This document shows positions 11,246-24,300 of a DNA stretch of 64,000 nucleotides, one piece after another; within the stretch, counting starts at the first letter, position 1, and each line of letters begins with the position of its first letter. The translations under genes and the position numbers were made by a program. The stretch spans positions 423,167,776 to 423,231,775 of the forward strand of contig NC_090442.1 in NCBI RefSeq assembly GCF_031143425.1, read 5' to 3'. The notes below the pieces were generated by a model, which did not search any database, was not told where the DNA came from, and worked only from the letters and a program-made list of their open reading frames with translations. Source of the stretch: Pleurodeles waltl (Eukaryota > Chordata > Amphibia > Caudata > Salamandridae).

Positions 11246-12644
11246 TGTCTGTAGTCCCCACTTGATGTAAATGATCTGTGTTTCAGGCACTTTCGTCAGT
11301 ATGACCAAATTAGTCAAGATAAAATTTTCAAACAATCCCCTATTTTCATGTTGTCTGGTGTGCTACAGTATCAGTTGTATCTCTTACTGTCAATGTGTAA
11401 ATGTTGTTGCTTAGATCCTGTTTCAGGAAAAGATAGAGGAGGCATCTAATCCACCAGCACGCAGATGACTCTGCATTATATAAAAGGATGCTGCTCACAG
11501 ATAATATTTACCCTTAGCTCCAATTACATGGAGTAGTGGAGTGGATGTCATTTTTTCCCTTTAAATGTGAATTTTACGAAAATGTTTTTTTTAGGTTTGT
11601 TCCTTCTACTTCAGTCTCTGTGGTACAAATCTGACTAATTATCTAATCTAAATCTTAACCTAGATGGTGAGTTGCGACAAATCTTTAGAAAGTGTCATGT
11701 ACTCCCAGTTGTCCTTTGAGTGCAAGGAAGTATCTTGAATCTTCCATTGCTGGGGTGCATTAAGAGCCTTATACCACCAACAGACCAGCTTACAGTGCTT
11801 TTACTCAATTTCCTCCCACTCAGTGGCCGTAATGTGCTAGTTGTTGAGCTCCACAAGGCTACTCTGCGTCCCTCAAAAGCCACTTCCAATTCCGCATCTT
11901 GAATAAGCGGATAACAACTTTATGCACATTGCAGTGGTGCTCAGGGAGTTCACGAGTTACTTTTACTATCTCGAGGCAAGAAGCACGAAGCACGCATAGC
12001 TTGTGTTTACACTGCTATAACTTACAATGTAAATAACAACTCTTTCATGAAGAGATTTGACTGTGAATCCTGCAGATCCTCACCTGTTACACTGGTGGTC
12101 TTTAGACTCACTAAGCGTTATTGGCAGCTTAACGAAGCTGCATTCTAGTAATCCTTTTGTTTGTTCCCTGCAACATATGCAGCACTCAATCTTTACTGCT
12201 GAATAGCCTTGAAAAAAGGCTAACACAGAATCAAAACGTTTGCCACCTTGACCCACGGAAATGGAATGTGTTGCCAGATGAAATGTGACTTGATTTCAAG
12301 GGAAAACGTAAGGTGCTTATTTTCTGAAAAAGTGCTGGGGCGAAATTTATTCATTTAATTTAATCATGGGCAAACATGTCCTACTGTAAAAGACATGCCT
12401 GGACTGGACTCTGAGGTAGAGAAAATGTCTGCCTTTGTTTTCATACATGCATGTTCTAATGGTGGTAAAAAGTCATTGGCAGTATGTTTATCTTTCAAGT
12501 TGCTTTTGCTTTTTGTGGTCATTTGAACCATGGTTTTGTCAATTGCTTTGTTGCCTTTGGGAAAGTTTGGACAAAAGGAACTTATGTTATAAAAAAAAAA
12601 ACTACATGTCCATACTTCAGCTGAAATCAGCACCTAAAGATCTA
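11246..12644. other. Unassigned sequence
   Basis: No gene or clear repeat. Near 12207-12242, CCTTGAAAAAAGGC...CAAAACG resembles the untranslated ends of Penelope-like elements but is too weak to call. Confidence 0.3.
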
Positions 12645-13568
12645 GGCCCATATTTATACTTTTTGATACAAAACTGCACAAACACAGTTTTGCATCAAAA
12701 AGTACAGGTCCGGCCTGTGTCATTCCAAAGTGCCAGCCGGGCGCCAAATTTACAAATCCGCAAGCCGGCGCAAAGGGTGTGCTAATGTCTGGGAAAATGA
12801 CGTTAGCCGAGTGGGGGTGGTGGTATGGGAGAATGGGGTTTTGCATCAAAAAATGACGCTAGGCTCGTTACAGGCAAAAAATATACCTTTAACCAGCCCA
12901 CCGTCATTTCCTAACGCAAAACCATCCATACCACATGACTCCTGTCTTATAAAAGACAGGAGTCATTCCCACTACCCCAATGGCCAGCGCAGGGGACAAG
13001 GGTCCCTGGGAATGGCTATTGCACCCAGTGTCATATAGGGGGGGCCATTTCAGGGCCCCAATGGGCCTTTACATTTAAAAAAAAATAATAATCTTACCTC
13101 TACTTACCCTACTTACCTGGGATGGGGTCCCCCAATCCTCTGGTGTCCCTCTGGTGTGGGTGGGGGTGTTCCTGGGGTTTGGGGTGGGCACCTGTGGGCT
13201 CTTTCCCTGGTGTTTGCCCATGGAAATGGGTCCACAGGTACCCTAGCGCCTGCCTTGACCCAGGTGTTAAATAATGGCGCTTAGCATGCTCAGTGCCATT
13301 ATTTAGGCCCCCTTCCCTCCCGTGCACCATTTTTGCATGGGAGGCTAAATAAGACGCTAGGGGCTTTGAGTCATTTTTCAGACGGGAACACCTCCCTTGC
13401 ATCTCATTGATGCAAGGTGGTTTCAAGCGTTCAAAAAATGACACTAAATCCAATATTTTGACGCTAGGCGGATATAGCATCTAAATATAGATATGGAGTG
13501 TAGTTTGCGCTAGATTAGCGTAAAAAAAATTACGCTAATTCACCGCAAAGAAAGTATAAACATAGGCC
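12645..13568. mobile_element. Non-autonomous Harbinger-like DNA transposon, 924 bp
   Basis: The left end GGCCCATATTTATACTTTTTG is the near reverse complement of the right end CAAAGAAAGTATAAACATAGGCC. The flanks are CTA on the left and TTA on the right, compatible with a decayed 3-bp TWA-type target duplication. An internal hairpin at about 12661-12701 pairs TTTTGATACAAAACTG with CAGTTTTGCATCAAAA. No transposase is encoded; open frames inside are chance. Confidence 0.65.
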
Positions 13569-14629
13569 TTACTGCCTGTAAACTTTTAAAATACTGAGAT
13601 TATGGCTAGTATCAATATATTCCGTTCTAAAATAACCTGGAATTTGAGGCATTTCTAAACTCACGTCATGGACTCTAATTTTGCAAGCTGTTTAAGTTGC
13701 TACCAGCATCCCTACAACCACAAATATGCATTTTAGAAGAATTCTGATGCATGTTAAAACACGGTTTAGCAGTTTAAAGCTGGTCACGGTATAATTAGTG
13801 TAAAACACTGACATACTTCTGGGGGTAGACACTGAAGTGGAACTTGTTCAGAAACTAGAATAAGAGATTGCTGATCTTAGAAAATACATTTTGGAAGGTT
13901 TCTAAGACCGAGCACTAATCAAGACAAAACGTTTTTATAAGGGTTAGAAAGAACCATAGTTGGATTTGAAACTGTTACTCAACAAAAGAAACTAGACAGT
14001 TTTGCAAGGGATATGAAGAATTACCAGAAACTGAAAGCCTATCCCTATCTGTCTGAGGACAACTATTAACAAGAAGAAAGTGCTAGATTTACGTACAGAG
14101 GTTGTCAATAGCTAGAAGTTTGACTACTTTCTTTGAAACTTCGGTATCAGAGGGTTCTGACACTGAGCATCACCCAGCCCCCTGGCTCTGTTTCTTTTTT
14201 AGCCACTGACACGTCTTAGCAGGCATAGGTACGAAGGTAGAAGATGCAAATTAAATCATATCCAGTCTAGACATGGCACCACCATTAGTCTATCCAACCA
14301 CTTTGTAAACCCCCCTGAATTATCTGTACTTAGTCATGTGCTTAGTTTTGTCCCCCCCGACCTGATATTTTTTTCTCCATTGAGATATCAATGCAAAAAA
14401 TGTTCTTGCAAAACTAGACGGAGGTATTTTCTTGCCCATAATCCTCACACAGGGGTACTGGGTGCAGTAGGGCTATGCCGTCCACCCACAGTCAGCCCCC
14501 CCATCACATATGATCCCTGCAGGACTAATTGCTTTTGAAAACGTAGTACTAAGAGGCATGAAACCAACAAAGTAGGTACATACATTACAACATTTCACAA
14601 GAAGAGAATCAGGCCCTACATACATTGAG
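13569..14629. other. Unassigned sequence
   Basis: No gene, RNA or recognisable element. Confidence 0.4.
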
Positions 14630-15720
14630 ACTCTATCGGGATATATTTATTAGACCTGACAAAGGTGGAGGGATTGTATAACATGAACCCAGGCATATTG
14701 TCCAGAAGTCATTAGGCAATTGCTTATGGAGGAACACCTCACTAGATTGAGAACCGACCCTACACCAGAGGTCCAAGCACACATCAAGCAACCAATCAAG
14801 AAGAGTTTGAGCAAGGATTCCAAAGTAAAAGTACATTGACTAACTCAAATAAAAAACATCAGAAGACATCAACTATTTACACCCTTCAGAAAAAAACAAA
14901 AAGATTTGGTGAATCCACCAGGTAGGCCCATATTATTGGACTGTGGATATATTCGAGAAGCACTTTGCCAATAGGTGGATTTATTTCTGAAACCATTTGT
15001 CCCTAGGACAAGTGCCTGCGTTAGGGATTGCATGCACTTCGTACAATACACTGAGGGCTTTTCCTGTCAGTGAATCTCAGTTGTTTGTGACTATGCATAC
15101 CCACTCGCTTTACACTAACGTACGGCAACAAAGGCACTACAGGTCAGTCTTTCAACAGCAGAAGGCAAGGAACACCTGATTTTGGTCTCCTCTGCCTTCG
15201 TGGTCGAACTGTCTGAAATTGCACTGGCCCGCAAATATTTTCAGTTTCAGGATGTCTTTTATTTCCAGAAAAAAGGTATGACGAGGTGTGCTGGCTTTGC
15301 TTATACCTGGCAAATCTGTTAAAGGACAGTTATGAACAGGACACTAATCCTTTCGTCCGCAATATTTTCATGTGGTTACGAAATACTGATCATGTTTTTT
15401 GATTTGCAATTATAATGAAGAATCACTGAATTCCTTTTTTTTACTAGGTGAATCTTCGATCCAAGGGTATCCAGTTCACTATGACCCACAACGCATTGGC
15501 TATTTCTTTTCTAGACCTCACTGACAATAGGCTGTTTATCTCACTTTTCCATACACCTACTGAAAGGATCTCATTGCTGATGTACTGAAGCTACCATCCT
15601 AGGAGCTGAGAGATAATCTCCCTTGCAGGCAATGTTTAAAGTTATATAGGAACTGCACCTTCAAAACTAAAAAAATAATTGGAATCGAATCAGTTGATTG
15701 AGAAATGATCTGAACAAGGT
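14630..15720 (+). pseudogene. Second Penelope-like RT relic
   Basis: In shifting plus-strand frames I read RPDKGGGIV (near 14645), LFVTMHTHSLYTNV (near 15080), ALARKYFQFQDVFYFQKKG (near 15220), and KGIQFTMTHNALAISFLDLT followed by SLFHTPTERISLL (15460-15580). These occur in the order of the Penelope reverse transcriptase core. Many stops and frameshifts make it inactive. The C-terminal GIY-YIG domain was not seen. It lies opposite in orientation to the copy at 8435-9870 and is more decayed. Confidence 0.75.
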
Positions 15721-18242
15721 TGTCCAATCAAACTGCTTAAATAATTTAGAAAACAGGCCTGACCCACTCACAGAAAACATCTTTTGGTCCCTTAACTAAG
15801 ATTAAGTACTGTTCAACATCTGATTGTGTTAGTACATTCATGATGGACAATTCGGCTGTTGTTACAGGGAGCTCTAATTAATTAGAAAGCCTGTTTTAGC
15901 ACACCACTATTTTTAACACCGAATTTCTGATTTTAGATCAAACTCTTGCCTGATTTCAGCACTGACTGTGCAGTGCCTATTCTGGTTTGTGCCCTTAAGA
16001 GAAAAGTAAGATGGCAGCAATAGAGGAAAAGACATGCCAAATGTGAGTATTTTCCTCTACCACCCGATGGCATAATCTGATGGCAAGTGCTTTTCTTAAA
16101 ACACTGTTTTTGTTGTAAATTGCAGAGTCAATGATGAATTAGTAGTAAAGTAATGAAGGTACTTCATGTGACTATTTTTGCCACAACTTGATCAATACCT
16201 TTATTGCCCTCCAGTGATTGGTATTCTGACGGGGATTTGAACCCTTTATTTTTTCCTCCTTTTTTGTCTCATTCAGAAAGTCACCAGTGAAGCATCAAAC
16301 AATGATTTGCTCCCTAATGTTGGCTCCTTTCCATGTAAAACTTTGAGGTGTTTTTTCATAAACCTTAGTTCTGCAAATGCATCTTATTCATAGACCAAAC
16401 TGTAACCACAAAAATACCTAATTTTATTATTTATACAAGTACGTGTAACAATAATGACCTCAAATTGTTACATGTATATATGTTACTTACGATTTGACAT
16501 ATATATGTGTTGGCACATTCTATGCCTTTCAGAAATGCCTGTTGTCGATAACGGATGGATCAAACTTATAAGTGTCCCCATAAGTGTCTGCTATTTTGTA
16601 CTGCCAAACATAGGTGAGCTTTGTTCGTCATGTTGTTATGATGTGTCTGTATTCTCTATACAACAGCAATTGTTTTAATATGGATTTATGGGTTATATTG
16701 GTGTGCTTTGCTATAGGTTGCTGCCTATTCTTTCCTGAGAAAGAAAGACCTGTTCTAAATTATATAGTGAGTTGAAACATGATTGATTTTTGCTTGGTCA
16801 CACATGAATTGCAGATAATTTGCTCTTGAAGTGACTGAATGTCAGGGTGTTAAATGAGCCATATTTGTGACCAATATGTATATATATCTTTACTGGGCAG
16901 CCATCACTTTTTTACTCTTCACTTGCAATGCATCTTTATTTGGAACAACTTTTACCAAACTGTTTTGTTGGTTTATTGAATATTGTCTTGCGCTTAATAC
17001 ATGTCTTTTCAGCATACAATATGTTCATTTACTTGAATGAAGAGTTTATATAGCACTTAGTAAGGCTCCCTAATTTATTAGCGTGTCTAAAAGAATCCAG
17101 CCATGTTGTTATAGCAGCTTATTTATTTAAAGATGATTATTAGGTGCTAAACATGCCTCTCACAGACTACTACAGGGTGCCACAAGTTAGAGGAAGAAAG
17201 GCTAAGCAAGGATAGGACAGAAAGAGTGATGGATGAGGCGAGGGCACACGGGTGCCCATAAATTCCACTGAGATTCTTGGGTTTTCAGCTTTCCTTAATT
17301 AGTCTCTGTACCAGGAATGAGTGTGGAGTGATTCCAACAATAGTCAGTGCGGTGCTCTCATCGTTGCTTTGGTCTAGCATGTCTTATTCTTTCAAGAAGT
17401 TGGTGCGGTGCAGTGCTTTCATTGTTGCTTCAGTCTAGATTGTCTTGTTATTTTAAGTACACATAGCCTAAGAGAGTAGTGTTTGGATTTCTCTAGCATT
17501 GACAGCCTTTTTTTTGCCCCCTCAAGTATTGGGCAAGCTTGTTGAACACTTCTGGGCCTCAAAGCCTTGGGTTTTTACACCATTGACTTCACAATTAAAT
17601 GAATGGCACTGTGAGTAGAAAAATATCCTCAATGGTCTAACTGAATCTCAGTACACACATTGTCCACTCCTTGTAAGTTACCTCTTTGGTACATGCTTGC
17701 ACTGCAGCAGATGCCTATTACACACACGCACACACACACAGGGTTAGGATGTCATATTCTATTCTATTTTAGTTATACCTTAACGGAGGTCTCGTAGTAG
17801 ACAGTCTTGTGAGTGATCACCACTTAGCTGTCTCACAGTTCCTTTTATGAGTTTGTCGATCATTGTGGTGTCTGTTCATCTGAATGACCCGAAGCCCAAC
17901 TACCTGTCCTGTGATAGATTTATTTCTTTACTCCAGCATTGGAATTGGCTACATGACTCCCTTCTACATTTAGGAAAGGTCAATACTGGACAGAGTATGG
18001 ATATCTACAGCCAGGTATTTTACATGTAGGCCATTCCTATTTTTTATGTGTTCATGGAACAAGCAATTGTTTGGTGATGCATTCATGATTTCAGTCTGTG
18101 CTGGGTCAAGGGTGTTTATGAATGCTGCACTTTTTGTATGATGCTCAGTCATTGGTACTCGGGTTCAAACACTTGTTTGAAAGTTTTGTTAGGAAGGGCA
18201 TTTGATACAGATGCTGATTCCTTATTTTAGGGATCCCCAGGA
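15721..18242. other. Unassigned sequence with a possible Penelope 3' remnant
   Basis: Mostly AT-rich and uninformative. At 16734-16783 CCTGAGAAAG...GTTGAAACATG resembles the hammerhead-like motif at 146-188 and lies about 1 kb past the Penelope relic on the same strand. A short CA repeat sits at 17721-17741. Confidence 0.3.
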
Positions 18243-20089
18243 GTCAGACTAGATCAGGAAACTTTTGAGCAGTCCCTGTGAGCAACAGTAGGTGGTGTTG
18301 TCGGCTCCGCATGGCATCGTCGGCAATGTCCACAACAGAAGTGACATATGTGGTGCCTATATAGGCGCCACCCCAGTGTGCTGACCTCAGTTTCTTTTTT
18401 ACCACTCCATCAGCATGGATCCAGACAAGCTTTATATAAGTCATTCTTTGACGGACTTTTTCAAACATTTTGTAGAATTTGATTTGTCTGTCTTTTTAAC
18501 ACCTGTTTTTTGGACTGTCTTCGAAGAAACCAACCAGTTTGAAGCACTATGGTGCCTACCCACTTGGAGTGTCTGTCATAGATATTTGCCTGTGAAAGGC
18601 ACCTGATGCCCCGGCACCCTGGCAGCCACAATGCCTGGAATGGGACCACAACTCCATGGCCTGCGCTGATTGCAGGACCATGAATCCAAAGGCCATCCAT
18701 GAATGGGCCATGAAGCATCTGGCTGCTCGACACACAACTCTGCACCATTCCAGGTGCTGCTCGTGAGGAAGGTTCCAGGACTGCTCTCAGAGTCACTTGC
18801 TTCAGTCATTACTTCTTGGTAACTCCCAAGAAGGTGAAGTTCTCTTCGATGTCTTTGCATCAATCCCACTCATCGGACAACCAGTGGGAAGGATGCTACA
18901 AACCCAGGCCCAGCTCCAAGGTCATTCCTGTGGAGCTCCGGCCGGACACTAGGTCTGCTCTGCACTTCCCTGTGTTTCCGGGAGCCAGAGTGAACCCTGC
19001 CCAGCTTTAAGAGTTTTATAACCCATAATCTTCATTGTGCGGCAGTTGAAACCCTCTGGGGTGCCTCTTGGCCCCATAGTTTTGGGAGATACTCTGACTG
19101 GGATTCTGCACGAGTGTCCTCTGTTGGCACCAGTCGAGCTCTCAGGATCCAGATCGGCCCCAGCCATGACTTCGCAACCTCCACCAGGAACCATTCCAGT
19201 GGCGCAGTTCCCGGTTGGACCAAACCCATCTTGATTCCCAGCTCAGATATGTAGCTGGACTGTCATCATCCGACATTGGTTCTGGCATTTAAATTGGATG
19301 TGGAGCCCTCTTTTCCTGAGCGTCACTTTGAGGAACACAAATGTAGGGGATATGAGGATCCCTATGGCTATTCTGACCCCCTAGCAGAGTCCGTAGCTGA
19401 TGACACCTTGTATGAGAACCTGCCTGATGCCAGTGGTCTTGACACCTCAGCAGACACTGGCCATCTCTCTCCTCTCACAGTGGCTAAGGAGGGGCCCAGG
19501 ACCTTCAGCTGCCCACAGTTGAGGTCAAGACCAATGTCTTGACAGAGGTGCTTCAGCCCAGTGTATCCCCCTCAGAAGATCTAGTCCCCCTTAATAAGGC
19601 CCACACTCATGTCGTGAACAGGTCCTGGGCCAAACCCGGCACAGGCACTCCTGTGCACAGGACTATCTCCTGCTGCCACTGCTTCTCACCATGGCCCTGC
19701 AACAGCTGCATTCTGCCTTCCGGCCATTCTATGCCTATGGTAGGGGCTATCAACCATGTTGTTTTCCCCCTAGCCACCATGGCAAGCAGGCACCACTGTA
19801 CTTTTGTGGCCACAGTAGTGACTCCCACAAGCCTCGTGGGAACCAGAGCCAGAGGTTGACCCAATCCATCCCCCTGCCACGCCCAGCACCGCGGCAGCCA
19901 CACCCTCAAAGCTTGCCCTTTATACCAGGATAACCACCCTATTGGTGGCAGGATTCCACACTACCTTCCCTATTCCGATCACTTCGGAAAATGGATGCAT
20001 CAGATTGTTCGGTCAGGGCTATGCCTTATTTCCAACAGACCCTGCCACCTTGGCGACTGTCTACTGATTGGATGACGGAGGCCACATTT

Positions 20090-20700
20090 TGCTCTTGTTG
20101 CATAAGTACATGCTCTTCTGGCCACAGGAACTATAGAGAGGGTGCCATATCAGAAGGTCATGGTTGCTATTCCCACTACTTTCTGAAACCGAAAAAGGAT
20201 GGAGGACTCCATCCTATCCTCAACCTACACCCTGTCAACTACTTCTTGAAAAAGGAAAACTTCAAGATGCTACTTTAGCTCTGCTACTTTTGGCTCTCGA
20301 TCCTGGAAACTGGATAGCAGTGCTGGCCTTGCAGGATGCCTACTTCCATATCCCCGTCCTGCCTGCCCATGGGCATTACCTGTGGTTCACGGTAGTCCAG
20401 GAGCATTATCAGATCGCTGTGCTCCCCTTTGGCTTTGGCAGCACCCCTCTGGTGTTGGGGGTCGTGCAGCACATCTGCAGAAGTTAGGGATTCCAGTCTT
20501 CCCTTACCTTGACGACTGACTGTTGAAGGCGGGATCACCAAAGGCAGGATCACCAAAGGCAGTTGTCTTCCACCTCCAGGCGAACTTCCTGCATTCACTG
20601 GGGTTCACTATCAATGTGCCGAAGTCACACCTGACTTCCTCTCAGACGCTCCCTTTCATTTGAGCTATTCTGAATGCACTGCATTTTCAGGCTTATCCTC
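20090..20700 (+). pseudogene. DIRS-like reverse transcriptase, frameshifted
   Basis: Successive frames give YFLKPKKDGGLHPILNLHPV (20180-20240), WIAVLALQDAYFHIPVLPAH (20310-20370; DAYFHIP holds the first catalytic Asp), YQIAVLPFGFGSTPLV (20410-20455) and PYLDD followed by a stop at 20502-20520 (the two catalytic Asp). Order and wording match DIRS/Ngaro reverse transcriptase. Breaks include a stop within YLDD-W-LL and an imperfect 15-bp duplication (GGCAGGATCACCAAA) at 20529-20560. Confidence 0.8.
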
Positions 20701-20935
20701 TGTAACAGTGAGTCTAGGATATTTGGGCAATTATTCTGGTGTTTCAGCCACTATCCTGGATTTCATTGAGACTGACTCTGAGGCTGCTGCATCTCACAGC
20801 CTTCTGCATCCTATTAAAACATGACTTTTGGCATATGCAAACTCTTTAGTGGGATCTAAAGTCCCAGTGGGCACAGCATCAGGGGAATCTCTCTGACCTA
20901 GTCCAGGTGTCAGAGGGAATTGTGAAATATCTGCA

Positions 20936-21148
20936 GTGGTGGCAAATGCTTTATTCCTGAGCTCGGTCAGCCATCTGGGTGAGGTGGAGATCAGAGGACT
21001 CTGTTCTCAAAACCTCAGCTCCACATCACTGAGAGCCATTGGCTTGGCACTGAAAGCCTTTCTTCCTTCCATCAAGAGAAGGCTGGATCATTTGCTGACA
21101 GACAACACCACCGCCATGTGGTGTAGAAATAAGAAGGGTAGGTTGTGA
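20936..21148 (+). pseudogene. RNase H remnant of the DIRS-like element
   Basis: The frame ends LDHLLTDNTTAMWCRNKKGR. TDNTT followed by a hydrophobic/aromatic stretch and NK-G matches the DNTTV..YINKQGG segment of DIRS RNase H. It lies about 400 bp after the RT catalytic site on the same strand, as expected. Confidence 0.6.
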
Positions 21149-21325
21149 ATCCTGTGTCAAAAGGCCCTGCGTCTCTGGACATGGCTGGAATATCCGGGTA
21201 TTTTTCCTGACGGTTCAACATCTGGTGGGCTCTTTGAATGCCAGAGCAAACAAACTCAGCTGGAAAGGCACCTGCGGCTAGTCACTGTCAGATAAGGCGT
21301 TACTGAAGGTAAGTAACTTGTTCTC

Positions 21326-24300
21326 ATCCATGTCACTCACTCCTGTGCATTCATCCACACCCAGCATTCATCCATCCAGATATGTTGTTATATCCATCAA
21401 TATATTATATCTACCTACCAGCATCCATCCACCTCTCCTTAATGCGACCACAAATCCATGCAAGCACAAATCCATCAATCTGTCCATTCTTATACACAAG
21501 CATTCATTCTTCAATGTGAATCTGTTTGTGTGTTGTGTGTTTGTTTGAGTGTATTTGTATATGTGTGCCCTGTGTGTGTTGCCCACATATATATCCAGAT
21601 AACAATACCCCAGTTCAGTGTTCATCCATTACAACAAAAACACATGTACTTTAAATTGTGGCCAAACCACTGGCGTCAATACTTGTTTCTACTTAGACCT
21701 ATTGCCCGAGGAGGTCAGTGGACGTACACTTGGATGGGATTCTTGCAAAGGCTTCCAGAAAACGTTCATATTCGCTCACTGACCCCTAAGGAATGAGAGC
21801 TCACTCACCTTCTCTGTTTCAACTACATCTCTCAGTGTGTGGTCTTTCAAGCGGTAAGGGTACGAAGTAGCCGTAGTGGAATTGTAGTAATGTGATTCGT
21901 TTCTTGTACCTGAGTATCTCGAGGGGATGTGATAAAGATGCATCGCTTTCTGGATTTAATTCCTGGTGATGTCGGAATGTTTCTTTGTGCTGGAGGGGTG
22001 TTGGGGGTGCTTTCAAAGACTTCGAAATGTTGGAGTGGAGCTGTTTCCACTGCTTTGCTTTAGGCAAATAAGTTAAGAAATATAAATAGGAAGACAAAAT
22101 AACACATGGCAGAGCAGAATTGCGCAGAAACAGGTTTCACTTGAGAAGGAAGGTCAAAGCTGAACAAACAGCGAATGATGGTTCAAGTGCTTCTTGTCAA
22201 AAAGACTGTTTAGCATGGTTTCTTGTTTCGGTCATGAAGAGTTTATTGTAGTCTTGGTGTGCTTGCACTTAAGAACACGAGGCATTCCAAAAGGTAACCC
22301 CATGAGAGCTGCCTGTGTGACTCCCATATCTGTTACTTCATTTACTTTTTTATTTTAACAAAGGCAGAATCCAACTGTAAGCAAGCACACGATGACAATA
22401 TCAACAAAGCGTGATAGAGGAGATGTGCTCCCTCCGCTGAGGAAGGGGACAGGGTTACCCAGGAACTTATTTCCTTTCATCAACATGCTTTGACGTGGCT
22501 CAGCCAGTACTTTACAAAACATGTAAAAATAAATAAATACATACTAAACGAGTTGCTTAATGAGCAACACGACACAACAACAAACCATATGAGAAAATAT
22601 CCACTTGGGAGGAGTAACTGAAGAGGATCTGGATATTCATCCATAGGTTTAAGGACAGAATGAAAACTAAAACTGACGACTTGCGAGCTTATATACAAAT
22701 ATAATGCAATCCCTAGATATACTTTCTTGATTGTCCCACGGTGAGACCCTTCAGCCAGTCGCTGTGTCGAAGGCCTTACACAGCCAGGCCCTTCTAACAT
22801 TTAGCTACCTTCAATGCAAGCCCTCACCTATTCGGTGTGTGTACACTGAGCAAAGCCTTTACCAACAAATACCGACTCTCAGACGTGCAAAGAAGCCTTC
22901 ATTATCAGCATACCAACAGAGACACTCTCCAGAGTTACCTGAGCCAACCACATGGATTATCTTGGGTGTACACTAGATGTAATGTCGAAAATTAAACTGA
23001 TTTAGCTTGTAGAGACATGTCTGGTGCGACCACTCACAAAATACATGTTATCATTTAGGTTTACAACCCAGATCACCCTCCAACCTACTTCTGGAAATGT
23101 TTTGCTGGTGGTAACCTTCTCACATCGCAGACCTGAAGACATAAGTTATAGTATGCAATGCGAAATGAGGTGAGCTTGGAGACATCAAATTGTTTAGGGA
23201 AATAATCAAGGAATAGACTCAGCGCTGGTCTGTGTCCAAAATACATGAACAATCTAGTATGTTATCCTCGCTTTACATTTAAATTGTGTAATTGTTGATG
23301 AACAAATCACTTCAGCATGGAATCCCATCAGGTGTGGATGTCCTTTTGAAGCCAGGATATCCCAGAGAGGGAAGGATGATCACTAACAGACACTCCCAGC
23401 AGTATTGTAATTGAATGGTAAATAGCCAAAATGCCAGTCAAAGTCAATAAACTAGTGTTGGCTGCAGTAAATAAGCTGCGTTATTCCATAATATCATGGA
23501 ACAAGAAAATATGTTCAACCCTTTCAGGAGCAGATATGGAGTCATTTCCGGAGAGGAAAACCAGTATTTTCCATACTCAGCTAGAGTAGCCAGGCAGGAG
23601 ATCCCAGCATCTGGAATTGCCACTTCCCGGCTCATAGGGTATAATCAGTGTGTACCAGATTGAAACAGGTCTGTTTTTAACTCTCTATCTCACCTTCCCC
23701 TAACAAGATGAAGGCGAACAGTACAGCACTGTTTGAAAAACACCCCGAGGGAAGATAGGGGGGTTTGTAAAAAATAGAATAGAGTAATAACGTTTAAATT
23801 CAAGATATTTAGTCCCTATTAAGGGCCAGTAGATGTAATTTTGCATCTTCTTATAGGTCAACAATGTTGTTCGACTATATGTATGCCACACAGAATTTGA
23901 TAGCTATCTCTATTTCAAGTCTCAGGAATATTCTTTTTAAATTAGATATTTGTGTTAAATCCATATGTTTGTGGTTTGCATGGACATTGGGCTCCTTCTT
24001 GAGACTAGAGGCATCCACTATATTTCTGAGAATCTGGGACAGAAGTCAGTTCAACAGGTATCAACAGATGTTTGTAAACCAAAGCCTCCAGATGGGAGAG
24101 AAGGGCATAGCGCAGGGATGGGGTAATCCATCTCCTCCAACACACAAATAAAGATCTCATCATATGATCTAGTGCATTGCGGTGGAGAGGGGGCTACATA
24201 AAGGCAGGCTTGCCCCAAAAAATGAAATGATTTGGGAATCATGGGTAGCACACATCAAGTTTGATTAGTTGGTAAAACTTGACAGTGGTAAATCTATTTC

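Larger units (their letters stand above)
18243..21325 (+). mobile_element. Degraded DIRS-like retrotransposon
   Basis: The element runs from a leader with GGCGCC-rich text (18340-18375) and a start-like ATGGATCC near 18415 to a tail with AAGGTAAGTAACTTGTTC near 21310; both are typical of amphibian DIRS-like elements. In between are a gag-like Pro/Ser/Gly-rich region (18800-19960), a broken reverse transcriptase and an RNase H remnant. No tyrosine recombinase motif was recognised, so the element is either truncated or too decayed. Exact ends are uncertain. Confidence 0.7.

Noticed and set aside
11695..11902. Overlapping 60-64 aa ORFs on both strands
   Set aside because: No recognisable domain, and sense/antisense overlap suggests chance.
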